Positions 28,524-37,727 of a stretch of DNA of 64,000 bases are shown one piece after another (position 1 is the first letter of the stretch; every line of letters starts with the position of its first letter). Below the pieces are notes generated by a model. It did no database searches. It was not told the origin of the DNA and saw only the letters and a list, made by a program, of their open reading frames with translations. Source of the stretch: Kaistella jeonii (GTDB lineage: Bacteria > Bacteroidota > Bacteroidia > Flavobacteriales > Weeksellaceae); the NCBI RefSeq assembly GCF_000812865.1, contig NZ_JSYL01000002.1, positions 434,001-498,000 of the forward strand, written 5' to 3'. Made by a program: the position numbers and the translations under genes.

Positions 28524-29834
28524 TTGAATATTACGATTGTTGGGACAGGTTATGTAGGATTAGTTACAGGAACTACTTTGGCAGAATTAGGCAACACGGT
28601 TTACTGCGTTGATATTGACGCGAAAAAAGTGGAAGCAATGAAACAGGGAACTGTTCCTATATATGAACCTGGTTTGGAAGAAATGTTTCTGCGAAATATT
28701 CAAGCGCAACGATTATTTTTCACCACCGAATTAGAGGAGGCACTCGAAAAAAGCGAAGTCATTTATTTGGCGCTCCCAACTCCGCCAGGAGAAGATGGAT
28801 CTGCAGATCTTTCGTATGTGCTTTCTGTGGCTGATCAAATTGGAACTTTGCTCACCGATTATAAGGTCATCGTTAATAAATCTACGGTTCCTGTTGGAAC
28901 AGCGGATCGAGTTACCGCAGCAATTTCATCTAAAACTAAAGTTCCTTTTGATGTTGTTTCAAATCCGGAATTTTTGCGCGAAGGTTTCGCCGTTGAAGAT
29001 TCCATGAATCCAGCCAGAGTTATTGTTGGCAGCGAATCTGAACGGGCGAAAGAAGTGATGGGGAAAATTTATCAACCCTTTACAAATATCGGAATTCCTA
29101 TCATTTTCATGGATGAGAAATCCTCGGAATTAACCAAATACGCAGCGAATTCTTTTCTTGCCGTGAAAATTACTTTCATGAATGAAATTGCCAATTACTG
29201 CGAAAAAGTTGGTGCTGATGTTGATAAAGTTCGTTTAGGAATGGGTTCTGACGACAGAATCGGGCACCGTTTTCTTTTCCCCGGAATTGGTTATGGCGGA
29301 AGCTGTTTTCCGAAAGATGTGAAAGCATTGATCAGATCTGGAAAGCAGGAAAATTTTGATTTTCAAATTTTAGAAGCCACTGAAAAAGTGAATCAGATTC
29401 AAAAAGTAATATTGGTTTCAGAGATCGAAAAATATTTTGGTGGAAATTTTAAAGGTAAAAAAATAGCTTTGTGGGGTTTAGCGTTTAAAGCAAATACCGA
29501 TGATGTTCGGGAAGCTTCTTCTTTGGATAATATTAAAATTTTATTAGAAAAAGGCGCTGAAATTATTGCTTACGATGCGATCGCGGAAGAAAATGTAAAG
29601 AAAATTTTGGGGGATCAAATTTCTTACGCCAGTGAAATGTACGCGGCCTTAGAAGATGCAGACTGTCTTTTAATCGCGACCGAATGGAGTGAATTTAAAA
29701 ATCCAAACTTCGAATTGATGGCGAAAAAGATGAAGAATAAAGCGATTTTCGATGGCAGAAATATGTTTCCTTTAGAACAGATTGAAGACTCAGGATTCTT
29801 TTATAAATCAATTGGCCGGAAAACTTTGAGATAA
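28524..29834 (+). CDS. ugd: UDP-glucose 6-dehydrogenase
   Basis: Oxidises UDP-glucose to UDP-glucuronate with two NAD+. 436 residues. Rossmann motif GTGYVGLVTG (7-16), GTVPIYEPGL (42-51), and the catalytic Cys261 in GYGGSCFPKDVKAL are intact. Start is TTG (MNITIVG), supported by the immediate Rossmann strand and the promoter box 24 bases upstream. It opens the polysaccharide locus and is the only nucleotide-sugar gene in it, implying a uronic acid, or a sugar derived from it, in the glycan. Confidence 0.93.
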   Translation: MNITIVGTGYVGLVTGTTLAELGNTVYCVDIDAKKVEAMKQGTVPIYEPGLEEMFLRNIQAQRLFFTTELEEALEKSEVIYLALPTPPGEDGSADLSYVLSVADQIGTLLTDYKVIVNKSTVPVGTADRVTAAISSKTKVPFDVVSNPEFLREGFAVEDSMNPARVIVGSESERAKEVMGKIYQPFTNIGIPIIFMDEKSSELTKYAANSFLAVKITFMNEIANYCEKVGADVDKVRLGMGSDDRIGHRFLFPGIGYGGSCFPKDVKALIRSGKQENFDFQILEATEKVNQIQKVILVSEIEKYFGGNFKGKKIALWGLAFKANTDDVREASSLDNIKILLEKGAEIIAYDAIAEENVKKILGDQISYASEMYAALEDADCLLIATEWSEFKNPNFELMAKKMKNKAIFDGRNMFPLEQIEDSGFFYKSIGRKTLR

Positions 29835-29873
29835 AAATTCTCTGAAAATTTCACGAAACACAAACACGCAATT

Positions 29874-30851
29874 TTGAAATTAAATTTACTATCTAAACTT
29901 TTATTTGTAATGCTTTTGGCCTTTACGGTCAACAGTTTTATCTATTTTTCTTTTGGAAATATTTACTCTTCAAAAATTCTAAATTACACCGATTTCTCTC
30001 AACAGTTTCATTCAGGAATTTATCAATACCGAATTTTAAGTGGATACTTTCTGATCTGGATTTATGATTTTTTATCAACATTAAATATTGATTATAAAAT
30101 TTTTAAATTAAAATTTCTAGATCCCAATTCTGAGCCTCAAATGTATTTATCATTCTATATTTTAAATACTTTTTTTATGGTTTTGAGTGCTGCAATATTA
30201 GTTTTCATTACTGAAACCAAAAATTTTGTAGCGACAAATGCTGAGAAAATTTTAATTTCATCAGTTGCGATTTTTGCGATAGCTTTCTCCCAGTTTGTAA
30301 TTGTACCTTATGACGTTTCAAGTTATTTTTTCCTATTGTTGTTCTTTTATTTCTTACTTCAATATTTGCAGAAAAGATCTACTTTACCATTAGCTTTTTT
30401 AATGATCTTAATTTTGATTTCTACTTTAAACAGAGAATCCTCAGCACTTTCCCTTTCTTTGGCAGCAACGCTTTTAAATTCGAAATTTGGTTTAAAAAAA
30501 GAAATGATTCAGCCCATTTTCTTTCTCGCGATAACCTTCATTGCAGTTTATTTTGGAATGAGGTTTCTGAACCAAAGTTTTTCCACAAACGATGGAAACC
30601 TTTTAGCTCAAAATTTTACCGAACCAAAAAATATCTTGGGATTGCTATTTTGGATAACCTTTTTTATTTTCACCCTAATCATTGCCAAAGACCTGCAAAC
30701 AAAGCGATATATTTTGATTTTTCATCTCTTATCTCTTCCTTATATAATGATGTGTTTTTACACCGGTATCATTTATGAGATTCGCCTTTATATTCCGCTT
30801 TTTCTGACCTCAATATTGCTTGGCAGAACGGAACTCTCAAGAATTCATTAA
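29874..30851 (+). CDS. Polytopic membrane protein of unknown function
   Basis: 325 residues with roughly eight to nine hydrophobic helices, and a soluble loop after the first helix containing FHSGIYQYRILSGYF. I recognise no family. The layout resembles integral membrane glycosyltransferases or polymerase-like proteins found in glycan loci, but no catalytic motif stands out. Start is TTG at 29874 (MKLNLLSKLL); an ATG 12 codons in is an alternative. It lies between ugd and the ABC permease gene on the same strand, so a role in glycan assembly is likely but unproven. Confidence 0.55.
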   Translation: MKLNLLSKLLFVMLLAFTVNSFIYFSFGNIYSSKILNYTDFSQQFHSGIYQYRILSGYFLIWIYDFLSTLNIDYKIFKLKFLDPNSEPQMYLSFYILNTFFMVLSAAILVFITETKNFVATNAEKILISSVAIFAIAFSQFVIVPYDVSSYFFLLLFFYFLLQYLQKRSTLPLAFLMILILISTLNRESSALSLSLAATLLNSKFGLKKEMIQPIFFLAITFIAVYFGMRFLNQSFSTNDGNLLAQNFTEPKNILGLLFWITFFIFTLIIAKDLQTKRYILIFHLLSLPYIMMCFYTGIIYEIRLYIPLFLTSILLGRTELSRIH

Positions 30852-30887
30852 TTTACCTTAATTTTGCAAAAAAATTATTAAAAACCA

Positions 30888-31736
30888 ATGATCGAACCTC
30901 AACAACAATGGACCGAAACCATTGAATCTAACAATTCCATTTTCGATCTTAAACTAAAAGAAGTTTGGCGGTACAAAGATTTGGTTTATATGTTTGTAAA
31001 ACGGGATTTTGTATCTTCTTTTAAACAAACTATTTTAGGACCACTTTGGTTCTTCATCAATCCTATTTTCACAACAATTGTTTTTGTTTTTGTTTTTGGA
31101 AGTATTGCAAAGCTTTCTACAGATGGCATTCCGCAGGTTTTATTTTATCTTGCAGGAATCACGCTTTGGAACTATTTTTCATCTTGTTTAACAGGAACTT
31201 CCAATATATTCACAGCAAATGCTTCTATTTTTGGTAAAGTATATTTCCCACGTTTGGTAATGCCAATAACGATCGTAATATCAAACCTCATGAAATTTGG
31301 GGTTCAATTTATACTTTTTCTCGGCGTCTGGATTTTTTACCTGAGCAAAGGAAGCATTCAACCCAATATCTGGATTCTTGCCACTCCATTTTTAATCATT
31401 TTGATGGCTATTTTCGCTTTAGGTGTTGGAATGATTTTCTCTGCCTTAACTACCAAATATCGTGATCTGCAAATGCTTCTGGCTTTTGGAGTAAGCTTAA
31501 TGATGTATGCTACACCAGTTATTTATCCTGTTTCCTCGATTTCGGGAGTTTGGAAAAAACTGGCTTATTATAATCCGTTAACAGGAATTTTCGAATGTTT
31601 TAAATATGGTTGGATGGGATCTGGAGAGTTTACCGTAGAAATGTTGCTCTTCAGTACCGGAATAATTCTCCTACTTTTGGTTATAGGAACGGTAACTTTC
31701 AATAAAGTGGAGAAAAGTTTTATGGATACTGTTTAA
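30888..31736 (+). CDS. ABC transporter permease for polysaccharide export (Wzm-like)
   Basis: 282 residues with six predicted membrane helices of the ABC-2 type. The N-terminal VKRDFVSSFKQTILGPLWFF (about 42-61) is the usual coupling segment of O-antigen/teichoic-acid exporters, and TKYRDLQMLLAFGVSLMMY a later conserved one. It forms the channel that moves the lipid-linked glycan across the inner membrane with the ATPase encoded 90 bases downstream. Presence of Wzm/Wzt points to ABC-dependent export, consistent with the absence of recognisable Wzx/Wzy genes. Confidence 0.9.
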   Translation: MIEPQQQWTETIESNNSIFDLKLKEVWRYKDLVYMFVKRDFVSSFKQTILGPLWFFINPIFTTIVFVFVFGSIAKLSTDGIPQVLFYLAGITLWNYFSSCLTGTSNIFTANASIFGKVYFPRLVMPITIVISNLMKFGVQFILFLGVWIFYLSKGSIQPNIWILATPFLIILMAIFALGVGMIFSALTTKYRDLQMLLAFGVSLMMYATPVIYPVSSISGVWKKLAYYNPLTGIFECFKYGWMGSGEFTVEMLLFSTGIILLLLVIGTVTFNKVEKSFMDTV

Positions 31737-31826
31737 AAGAATTAAATTACAATTTAAAAGACCACGTAAGAGTTACTCTATAAAAAGACATACAAATAGT
31801 TTTAAAAAATTTATTAAATTAAAAAA

Positions 31827-33104
31827 ATGCTTGCATTAAAGGCAGAAAACATATCAAAACAATATCGTCTCGGACAGGTCGGAACAGGAACTATTTCCCA
31901 CGATCTGAACCGTTTTTGGCATCAGGTTCGGGGAAGAGAAGATCCTTATTTAAAAATCGGTGAAGCCAATGACCGCGCTTCAAAAGGCGAAAGTGAATAT
32001 GTTTGGTCTTTGCGCGATATTAATTTTGAAATAGAACAAGGTGATGCGGTAGGAATTATTGGTAGAAATGGCGCTGGAAAATCTACCCTTTTAAAATTAT
32101 TAAGTAAAGTTACCAAGCCAACCACCGGGAAAATTTATACCAAAGGACGAATTGCTTCTCTATTGGAAGTCGGTACAGGATTTCACCCAGAAATGACGGG
32201 TCGGGAAAACATTTATTTGAATGGAGCGATTTTGGGGATGACCAGAAAAGAAATCAAAAGAAAATTTGATGAAATCGTTGATTTTTCTGGGGTTGAAAGA
32301 TATATTGATACGCCGGTAAAAAGATATTCCTCTGGAATGTATGTTCGTTTGGCTTTTGCAGTCGCAGCACATTTAGAATCTGAAATATTGATCGTTGATG
32401 AAGTTTTAGCAGTAGGTGATGCCGAATTTCAGAAAAAATGTCTCGGCAAAATGGGCGATGTTAGTAAGGGTGAAGGAAGAACAGTTTTGTTTGTAAGTCA
32501 CAATATTGCAGCAGTGAAAAACCTCTGTCAAAAAGGAATACTTCTTAAAGACGGAAATTTAATTACACAGGGAGCAATCGAAAAAGTGATCAACACTTAT
32601 GATTTAGAGTTTATTTCTAAAGATAAAAATTTTAGAATTGATTATCCGGTTCAGCCAAATTTAGATATGCAATTATTAAATGCGGAACTGCATAAACCTT
32701 ATAGCCATAATCGATTATTTACAAATGATTCATTAAATTTTGAATTTACAATTGAGGTAAGAACACCGGTTCCAAATTCTTATATCACTATTGATGTGAA
32801 AGATAAAAATGATGAATTAATCTACTGGACTTCTGATTATACTACCGACCGGTTTATTAAAAATGAAGAGGGAACATTTGTGGTAAATTGTACTTTTCCT
32901 CAGTATTTATTAACAAGTGGATTTTACTATTTAACGTTCGCAATTTATTCTCCTTCCTCTAATAAAGTTTTTCATCATCAACCAGAGTATAAAATTTCTT
33001 TTGAAATTGAAGAAGATGAAGGTGCTTTTTTACAAAAATTCGGAATTGTAAGACCTGGAAAAGTTGGAATAGAAAGTAATTGGGAAAGCAAAATACGATC
33101 ATGA
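31827..33104 (+). CDS. ABC transporter ATP-binding protein with C-terminal glycan-binding domain (Wzt-like)
   Basis: 425 residues. The ATPase part has Walker A GRNGAGKST (79-87), the signature YSSGMYVRLAFA (167-178) and Walker B ILIVDE (187-192). The last 170 residues or so (about 255-425) form a beta-rich extension like Wzt_C. In such exporters that domain binds the chemically modified end of the chain and decides when it is exported. Its presence predicts that the glycan carries a terminal modification, such as methyl or acyl. The stop overlaps the next gene start (ATGA). Confidence 0.9.
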   Translation: MLALKAENISKQYRLGQVGTGTISHDLNRFWHQVRGREDPYLKIGEANDRASKGESEYVWSLRDINFEIEQGDAVGIIGRNGAGKSTLLKLLSKVTKPTTGKIYTKGRIASLLEVGTGFHPEMTGRENIYLNGAILGMTRKEIKRKFDEIVDFSGVERYIDTPVKRYSSGMYVRLAFAVAAHLESEILIVDEVLAVGDAEFQKKCLGKMGDVSKGEGRTVLFVSHNIAAVKNLCQKGILLKDGNLITQGAIEKVINTYDLEFISKDKNFRIDYPVQPNLDMQLLNAELHKPYSHNRLFTNDSLNFEFTIEVRTPVPNSYITIDVKDKNDELIYWTSDYTTDRFIKNEEGTFVVNCTFPQYLLTSGFYYLTFAIYSPSSNKVFHHQPEYKISFEIEEDEGAFLQKFGIVRPGKVGIESNWESKIRS

Positions 33105-34033
33105 TTTCAATTGTTACCGCATACTATAATCGAAAACAGCTATTTATTAAAACATTAAATAGTATAAAACAACAAAACTCATCATCATTGCTTGAAGTTA
33201 TTGCGGTAGACGATGGTAGTGAGGAGAGTGAAAGATTAGAAGATTTAGTTGAGGAATTTCCTTTTCTGAAAGTAATCCGCTTAGAGAAGAACAAAAAATG
33301 GTATTGTAATTCATGCATTCCATTTAACATCGGTTTTAAGGCAGCCAAGGGAGAACAGATCATCTTGCAAAACCCAGAGTGCATTCATTACACCAATATT
33401 TTAGAGTACACAAAAAATAACTTAAAATCTAATGAGTTTTTAAGTTTTGCCTGTTACTCTTTAGATAAACCACATAGTGATAATATCGACAATCTACTAA
33501 ACACGGAAACTTTGAAAAAAGCAATGGAGAGAAATCCTCATTTTACAATGGACGGTGAGATGGGATGGTATAATCATTCCCAATACAGACCTGTTTTTTA
33601 TCACTTTTGTGCTGCAATCACAAAAGAAGATCTTTATGATTTAGGTGGATTTGATGAACGATATGCATTAGGAATCGGGGGTGATGACATAGAATTGATT
33701 TATAGGATAAAGTTAAAAGGCATGACTTCAAAAATTGTGGATTCGCAAATTGTCTTGCATCAAAATCACTACAGACAACTTGATGGAAAAACTCATGATG
33801 AGATACACAAACAAAAAAAAATAGATTACGCCCGCAATTTTGATTTGTTTGAACATGTTACTAAAACTAATGCATTTTGGAGAGTAAATTATTTGGGGGG
33901 ATTGATTAAAAATAGCAAGACAAACTATGCATTTCAAAGAATGTCAGCATTGACTCTAAATATATCCAAAAAAAAATACAGTGCGATCATTGGCTATCAA
34001 ATTCTTAAAACGTTATCTAAATTGCGGATATGA
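33101..34033 (+). CDS. Glycosyltransferase family 2 protein
   Basis: 310 residues. GT-A fold: ISIVTAYYNR at the N-terminus, VDDGS (36-40) for nucleotide binding, and near residue 195 GIGGDDIEL after GGFDERYAL, a layout shared with chondroitin-polymerase-like galactosyl/hexosaminyl transferases. The start is the ATG at 33101, which overlaps the wzt stop as ATGA; an upstream TTG in frame is rejected. Sugar donor and acceptor unknown. Tightly coupled to neighbours on both sides by 4-base overlaps. Confidence 0.86.
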   Translation: MISIVTAYYNRKQLFIKTLNSIKQQNSSSLLEVIAVDDGSEESERLEDLVEEFPFLKVIRLEKNKKWYCNSCIPFNIGFKAAKGEQIILQNPECIHYTNILEYTKNNLKSNEFLSFACYSLDKPHSDNIDNLLNTETLKKAMERNPHFTMDGEMGWYNHSQYRPVFYHFCAAITKEDLYDLGGFDERYALGIGGDDIELIYRIKLKGMTSKIVDSQIVLHQNHYRQLDGKTHDEIHKQKKIDYARNFDLFEHVTKTNAFWRVNYLGGLIKNSKTNYAFQRMSALTLNISKKKYSAIIGYQILKTLSKLRI

Positions 34034-34860
34034 GTTATTCCCAAATCTCCATTATCGTTCCGTGCTATAATCAAGCTCAATATTTAGATGAATGTTTGCA
34101 ATCCGTTCTTGAACAAAGTTATACAAATTGGGAATGTATTATTGTAAATGACGGTTCACCAGATAATACAGAAGAAGTTGCAAAAAAGTGGATAGAAAAA
34201 GACCCTCGCTTTAAATATGTGCTAAAAGAAAACGGCGGCCTGTCTTCCGCCAGAAATGCGGGAATCGAAATTGCGAAAGGAGAATGGATCTTACCTTTGG
34301 ACAGTGATGACAAAATAGCAAATTATTATCTGCAATTAGCACATGATCAGTTTGAAAATAATTACGATATTATCTATGGTGAAGGAGAACATTTTGGTGC
34401 AAAAAATGGCAAGATGTATCAAAAATTATACAGCATTAACTCTCTTCTTCAAGAAAACGTGATTTTTTGCACAGCATTTTATAAGAAAGATTCATGGAAA
34501 GAAGTTGGAGGTTATGATGAAACATTAATTTATGGTTTTGAAGATTGGGAGTTTTGGATATCACTTGCAGAAATAGGAAAAACTAACATTTTTAAAATTC
34601 CTAAAACTTGTTTTTATTATCGTATCAAAGAATCTTCCATGCTCTCCAAATTAGAAGGAGAAAAATCTTTGTTGATGAAAAAGAAAATTTATGAAAAACA
34701 TGAAAAAATATATTTAGAAAAATTTGGGAATTATTTCGACTTATTGAGAACGATTCGGTCTTTGAAAGAAGAAAATAAAAACCTTCTGAAAATTACAAAT
34801 AGCAAAAAATATAAATTTATAGAAAAGCTTACTAACTTCTATTACAAATTAAAATCCTGA
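34030..34860 (+). CDS. Glycosyltransferase family 2 protein
   Basis: 276 residues with a complete GT-A N-terminus: ISIIVPCYNQAQYL, DGSPDNT (41-47), GGLSSARNAGI (69-79), and the metal-binding DSDD (91-94). FEDWEFWI is the likely catalytic-base region. C-terminal 40 residues are Lys-rich and helical. Starts by ATGA overlap with the preceding transferase. Followed by about 300 bases of decayed sequence. Confidence 0.88.
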   Translation: MSYSQISIIVPCYNQAQYLDECLQSVLEQSYTNWECIIVNDGSPDNTEEVAKKWIEKDPRFKYVLKENGGLSSARNAGIEIAKGEWILPLDSDDKIANYYLQLAHDQFENNYDIIYGEGEHFGAKNGKMYQKLYSINSLLQENVIFCTAFYKKDSWKEVGGYDETLIYGFEDWEFWISLAEIGKTNIFKIPKTCFYYRIKESSMLSKLEGEKSLLMKKKIYEKHEKIYLEKFGNYFDLLRTIRSLKEENKNLLKITNSKKYKFIEKLTNFYYKLKS

Positions 34861-34892
34861 GGTCACACCAATAATTGAAATCAAAAATAAAA

Positions 34893-35123
34893 ATGTCTGA
34901 AGTTATGATCATTATTCCCTCCTACAAGGAAGAATTTGTTCTGGATGAAACTATTGGGTTTGTTTGCAAATAAACTTTTGCGGACTGAGAATGTTTGTAT
35001 GACTATGATACAAAAAGACAAATTCTCCAACGAATAAACCATCAAAATCTAGAATTGCAAAAAGTAAATTTATATCAAACAACTGCAAGGCAAAAAGATA
35101 TTAATAGTATATGTATATTTTAA
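34893..35123 (+). pseudogene. Remnant of a glycosyltransferase gene
   Basis: The 307-base gap between two intact genes contains pieces of coding sequence. A 26-codon frame from the ATG at 34893 to a stop at 34971 reads MIIIPSYKEEFVLDETI, the unmistakable opening of a family 2 transferase, then breaks off. A second frame, open from 34989 to a stop at 35121, encodes 44 residues (YDYDTKRQILQRI and on) of coding-like composition. I read this as a deleted and frameshifted gene; the link between the two pieces is inference. Confidence 0.55.
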
Positions 35124-35167
35124 AAAACTGTTTTATACCAACATCCATTAAATATTAGAAACACAAA

Positions 35168-36004
35168 ATGAGAAAATTAATTAATGATTTGGTTAGCAGC
35201 AACTACCATCTTCTTAAAAATAAATTTCAGGAGAAAATTCCCCACCATAAATGTGGCATCTCAGAGTTTGATCGAAATAGAATCTTAAAACCGGAATTTA
35301 TAACGAACAATTCTGTTCAATTATTTGGTAAACCGTTCCATTATTCCAGCGCTACAGCACTACTGCATTCTTTGGATGAGCTTTTTTTAGATGAAATTTA
35401 TAAATTTAAAAGCGAAAGCGAATCTCCATACATTATCGATTGTGGAGCTAACATGGGATTGAGTGTTTTGTATTTTAAACACCTTTATCCCAATGCAGAA
35501 ATCGATGCTTTCGAGCCGGACAAAAATATTTGCGAAATTCTTCAGAAAAATGTGGATACTATATTTGGAGATCAGTCCATACGTGTTCACGATAAAGCCA
35601 TCTGGACGAAAGAAACCATTTTAGAATTTTTTTCAGATGGAGGCTTATCTGGTTCCATGGTTGCAGATTTTGCCAACACCAAGGTGAGCAATAAAATTCA
35701 AACCGTTGACTTGAAAAAATATTTGAACAGAACCGTTGATTTTTTAAAAATAGATATAGAAGGAGCTGAAAATGAAGTGATATTTGATTTGAAGAGTCAT
35801 TTGGGAACGGTAAAAAATCTATTTCTGGAATATCATGGAATTAAAGATACCAAACAAAACTTGGGCGACATTCTAAATTTACTAAAAGAAGAAGGTTTTG
35901 AATATTATATTCGACTTGCAGGTGAAACGCTAAGATTTCCTTTTCTGGGTGAAGAGCCACGTGTTTACAATCAGCAACTGAATATACTCTGTTATCGCAA
36001 ATAA
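35168..36004 (+). CDS. FkbM-family SAM-dependent methyltransferase
   Basis: 278 residues. The SAM-binding motif IIDCGANMG (89-97) is followed by AFEPDKN and by FLKIDIEGAE (about 191-200), the signature of the FkbM family, which usually O-methylates sugars or polyketides. Here it most likely methylates a sugar of the surface glycan. A terminal methyl would fit the Wzt C-terminal domain, but that is inference. ATG start; 12 bases before the next gene. Confidence 0.88.
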   Translation: MRKLINDLVSSNYHLLKNKFQEKIPHHKCGISEFDRNRILKPEFITNNSVQLFGKPFHYSSATALLHSLDELFLDEIYKFKSESESPYIIDCGANMGLSVLYFKHLYPNAEIDAFEPDKNICEILQKNVDTIFGDQSIRVHDKAIWTKETILEFFSDGGLSGSMVADFANTKVSNKIQTVDLKKYLNRTVDFLKIDIEGAENEVIFDLKSHLGTVKNLFLEYHGIKDTKQNLGDILNLLKEEGFEYYIRLAGETLRFPFLGEEPRVYNQQLNILCYRK

Positions 36005-36016
36005 TTCAATTTATAA

Positions 36017-36904
36017 ATGCAAAAATCTGTAGCACTTTGTACCTATAATGGGGAAACATATATTCGAGAACAACTCGACAGCATTTTGAAACAAACAATT
36101 TCAGTTCAGGAAATCATTATTTGCGATGATCATTCTACAGATCAAACCTTCACGATTATTGAAAAATATCGAGAAAACCATCCCGGATTATTCAAAATAT
36201 TTATGAATAAAAAAAATCTGGGTTATGTAAAAAATTTCGAGAAAGCCATCTCACTGTGTTCTGGAGATCTAATTTTTCTCAGCGATCAAGATGATGTATG
36301 GTATGAAAATAAAGTAGAGAAAGTGGAGAAATCTTTTTTGGAGAATAAAAACATCAATGTTCTTTGTCATAATGTGAATCTTTTAGGAGATGAATTTAAG
36401 ACCGAGAAAAATTACTGGCATTTAAGAAATTTCACCACTAATAAATCGAACTCCGAAATTTTGGAAATGGTTTTTCTCTCCGGAAATATATTTCCAGGAA
36501 TGGCAATGGTAATTACTAAAGAAGCAAAGGAAAAATATCTCCCTCTGAGAAAAATAAATCAATTGATAATTCATGATTTTGAATTAATTCTTCGAGCTTG
36601 CAAAGACAATTCTTTTTATACGTTAGATGAGATTTTAGGAGATTATCGACTGCACGAAGAACAAAATATCGGCTTTGATACCCGTATTTTAGATAAAAAA
36701 ATCACTGCAAACCACATTTATACGAGACATAATAGCATACAATATATTACAGATTTAACAGAAGAATTTGATCTGGATCAATCGCTGGTTGAACAATATA
36801 TTGCAAATTTCAAAGCTTATCTTTCTGAATATCTTACTCAATTTCCAATTTGGAAAAGACCTTTTATTAAGGTGAAAATGAAACATTATTATAAAATTAA
36901 ATAA
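36017..36904 (+). CDS. Glycosyltransferase family 2, rhamnosyltransferase-like
   Basis: 295 residues. The N-terminus VALCTYNGETYIREQLDSIL, ICDDHSTDQT (35-44) and the SDQDDVW motif (89-95) are typical of the RfbF/rhamnosyltransferase-like subgroup. The sugar cannot be assigned from sequence, and no dTDP-rhamnose genes are in the window. Same strand as its neighbours, 12 bases after fkbM and 4 bases before the next gene. Confidence 0.87.
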   Translation: MQKSVALCTYNGETYIREQLDSILKQTISVQEIIICDDHSTDQTFTIIEKYRENHPGLFKIFMNKKNLGYVKNFEKAISLCSGDLIFLSDQDDVWYENKVEKVEKSFLENKNINVLCHNVNLLGDEFKTEKNYWHLRNFTTNKSNSEILEMVFLSGNIFPGMAMVITKEAKEKYLPLRKINQLIIHDFELILRACKDNSFYTLDEILGDYRLHEEQNIGFDTRILDKKITANHIYTRHNSIQYITDLTEEFDLDQSLVEQYIANFKAYLSEYLTQFPIWKRPFIKVKMKHYYKIK

Positions 36905-36908
36905 GAAA

Positions 36909-37727
36909 ATGCTTTCGATCATTATTTCAACCTATAAACCAGACCTTTTTTTAGCAAGTGAAAAAAATATTGCTGAAACGGTGGGTGTAGAATTCGAAAT
37001 TATCAAAATTGACAATCCGAACCTAATGAGTTTGTGCGAAGCCTATAATCTGGGAGCCAAAAAAGCTATTTTTAAAAACCTTCTTTTTCTTCATGATGAT
37101 GTTATCTTTTCCACCAAGAATTGGGGACAGATTATAAAAAATTATTTAGAAGACAACACAACTGGAATCATTGGTATTGCGGGTTCCAATTATATTCCCA
37201 TCGCTCCGAGCGGTTGGTTTATAAAAAAACAAAACTTAGTTCCACAAGATTCAGAAAATATGGATAAAGCCATCGCTTTAGATGGTGTTTTTATGGCAGT
37301 ATCCGGAAATCATTTTGAAGAAGTTTTATTTAACGAAAACGTAAAAGGTTTTCACGGTTACGATCTCGAGTTCAGTTTGAGAATGGCGGAAAAATATCAG
37401 AATTATATTGTTAAAGATATTCAGCTGGAGCATTTATCTTCTGGAAAAATAGAAAAAGCGTTCATCGATAATAATATCCAAATCAGAAAAGAACTTGGCT
37501 CCAACTTTCAAAAAAAGAGAGATGCGGATTTAGAAAAAATAGCATTCAACAATTTCTTAAATTTTTATTTCAAATATAATCCTGTTTCGTTCAAAAATAT
37601 CCTGACGACTTTAGAATTTTTTCCGGTAGAGAATTTTAATAGATTTAACATATTTTCATTTCTAAAAACTTATCTCAAAATTCTTAAATATCGTAAATTG
37701 TCTGCACCTAAACCCCCTGCAGAATGA
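36909..37727 (+). CDS. Glycosyltransferase, GT2-like
   Basis: 272 residues. Begins SIIISTYKPDLF, has NLGAKKA and a LHDDV motif (61-65) in place of the usual DxD, and GYDLEFSLRMAE, which looks like the catalytic-base region. This pattern is seen in a divergent GT2-like group often called glycosyltransferase family protein. Overlaps the next start by ATGA. Donor and acceptor unknown. Confidence 0.78.
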   Translation: MLSIIISTYKPDLFLASEKNIAETVGVEFEIIKIDNPNLMSLCEAYNLGAKKAIFKNLLFLHDDVIFSTKNWGQIIKNYLEDNTTGIIGIAGSNYIPIAPSGWFIKKQNLVPQDSENMDKAIALDGVFMAVSGNHFEEVLFNENVKGFHGYDLEFSLRMAEKYQNYIVKDIQLEHLSSGKIEKAFIDNNIQIRKELGSNFQKKRDADLEKIAFNNFLNFYFKYNPVSFKNILTTLEFFPVENFNRFNIFSFLKTYLKILKYRKLSAPKPPAE

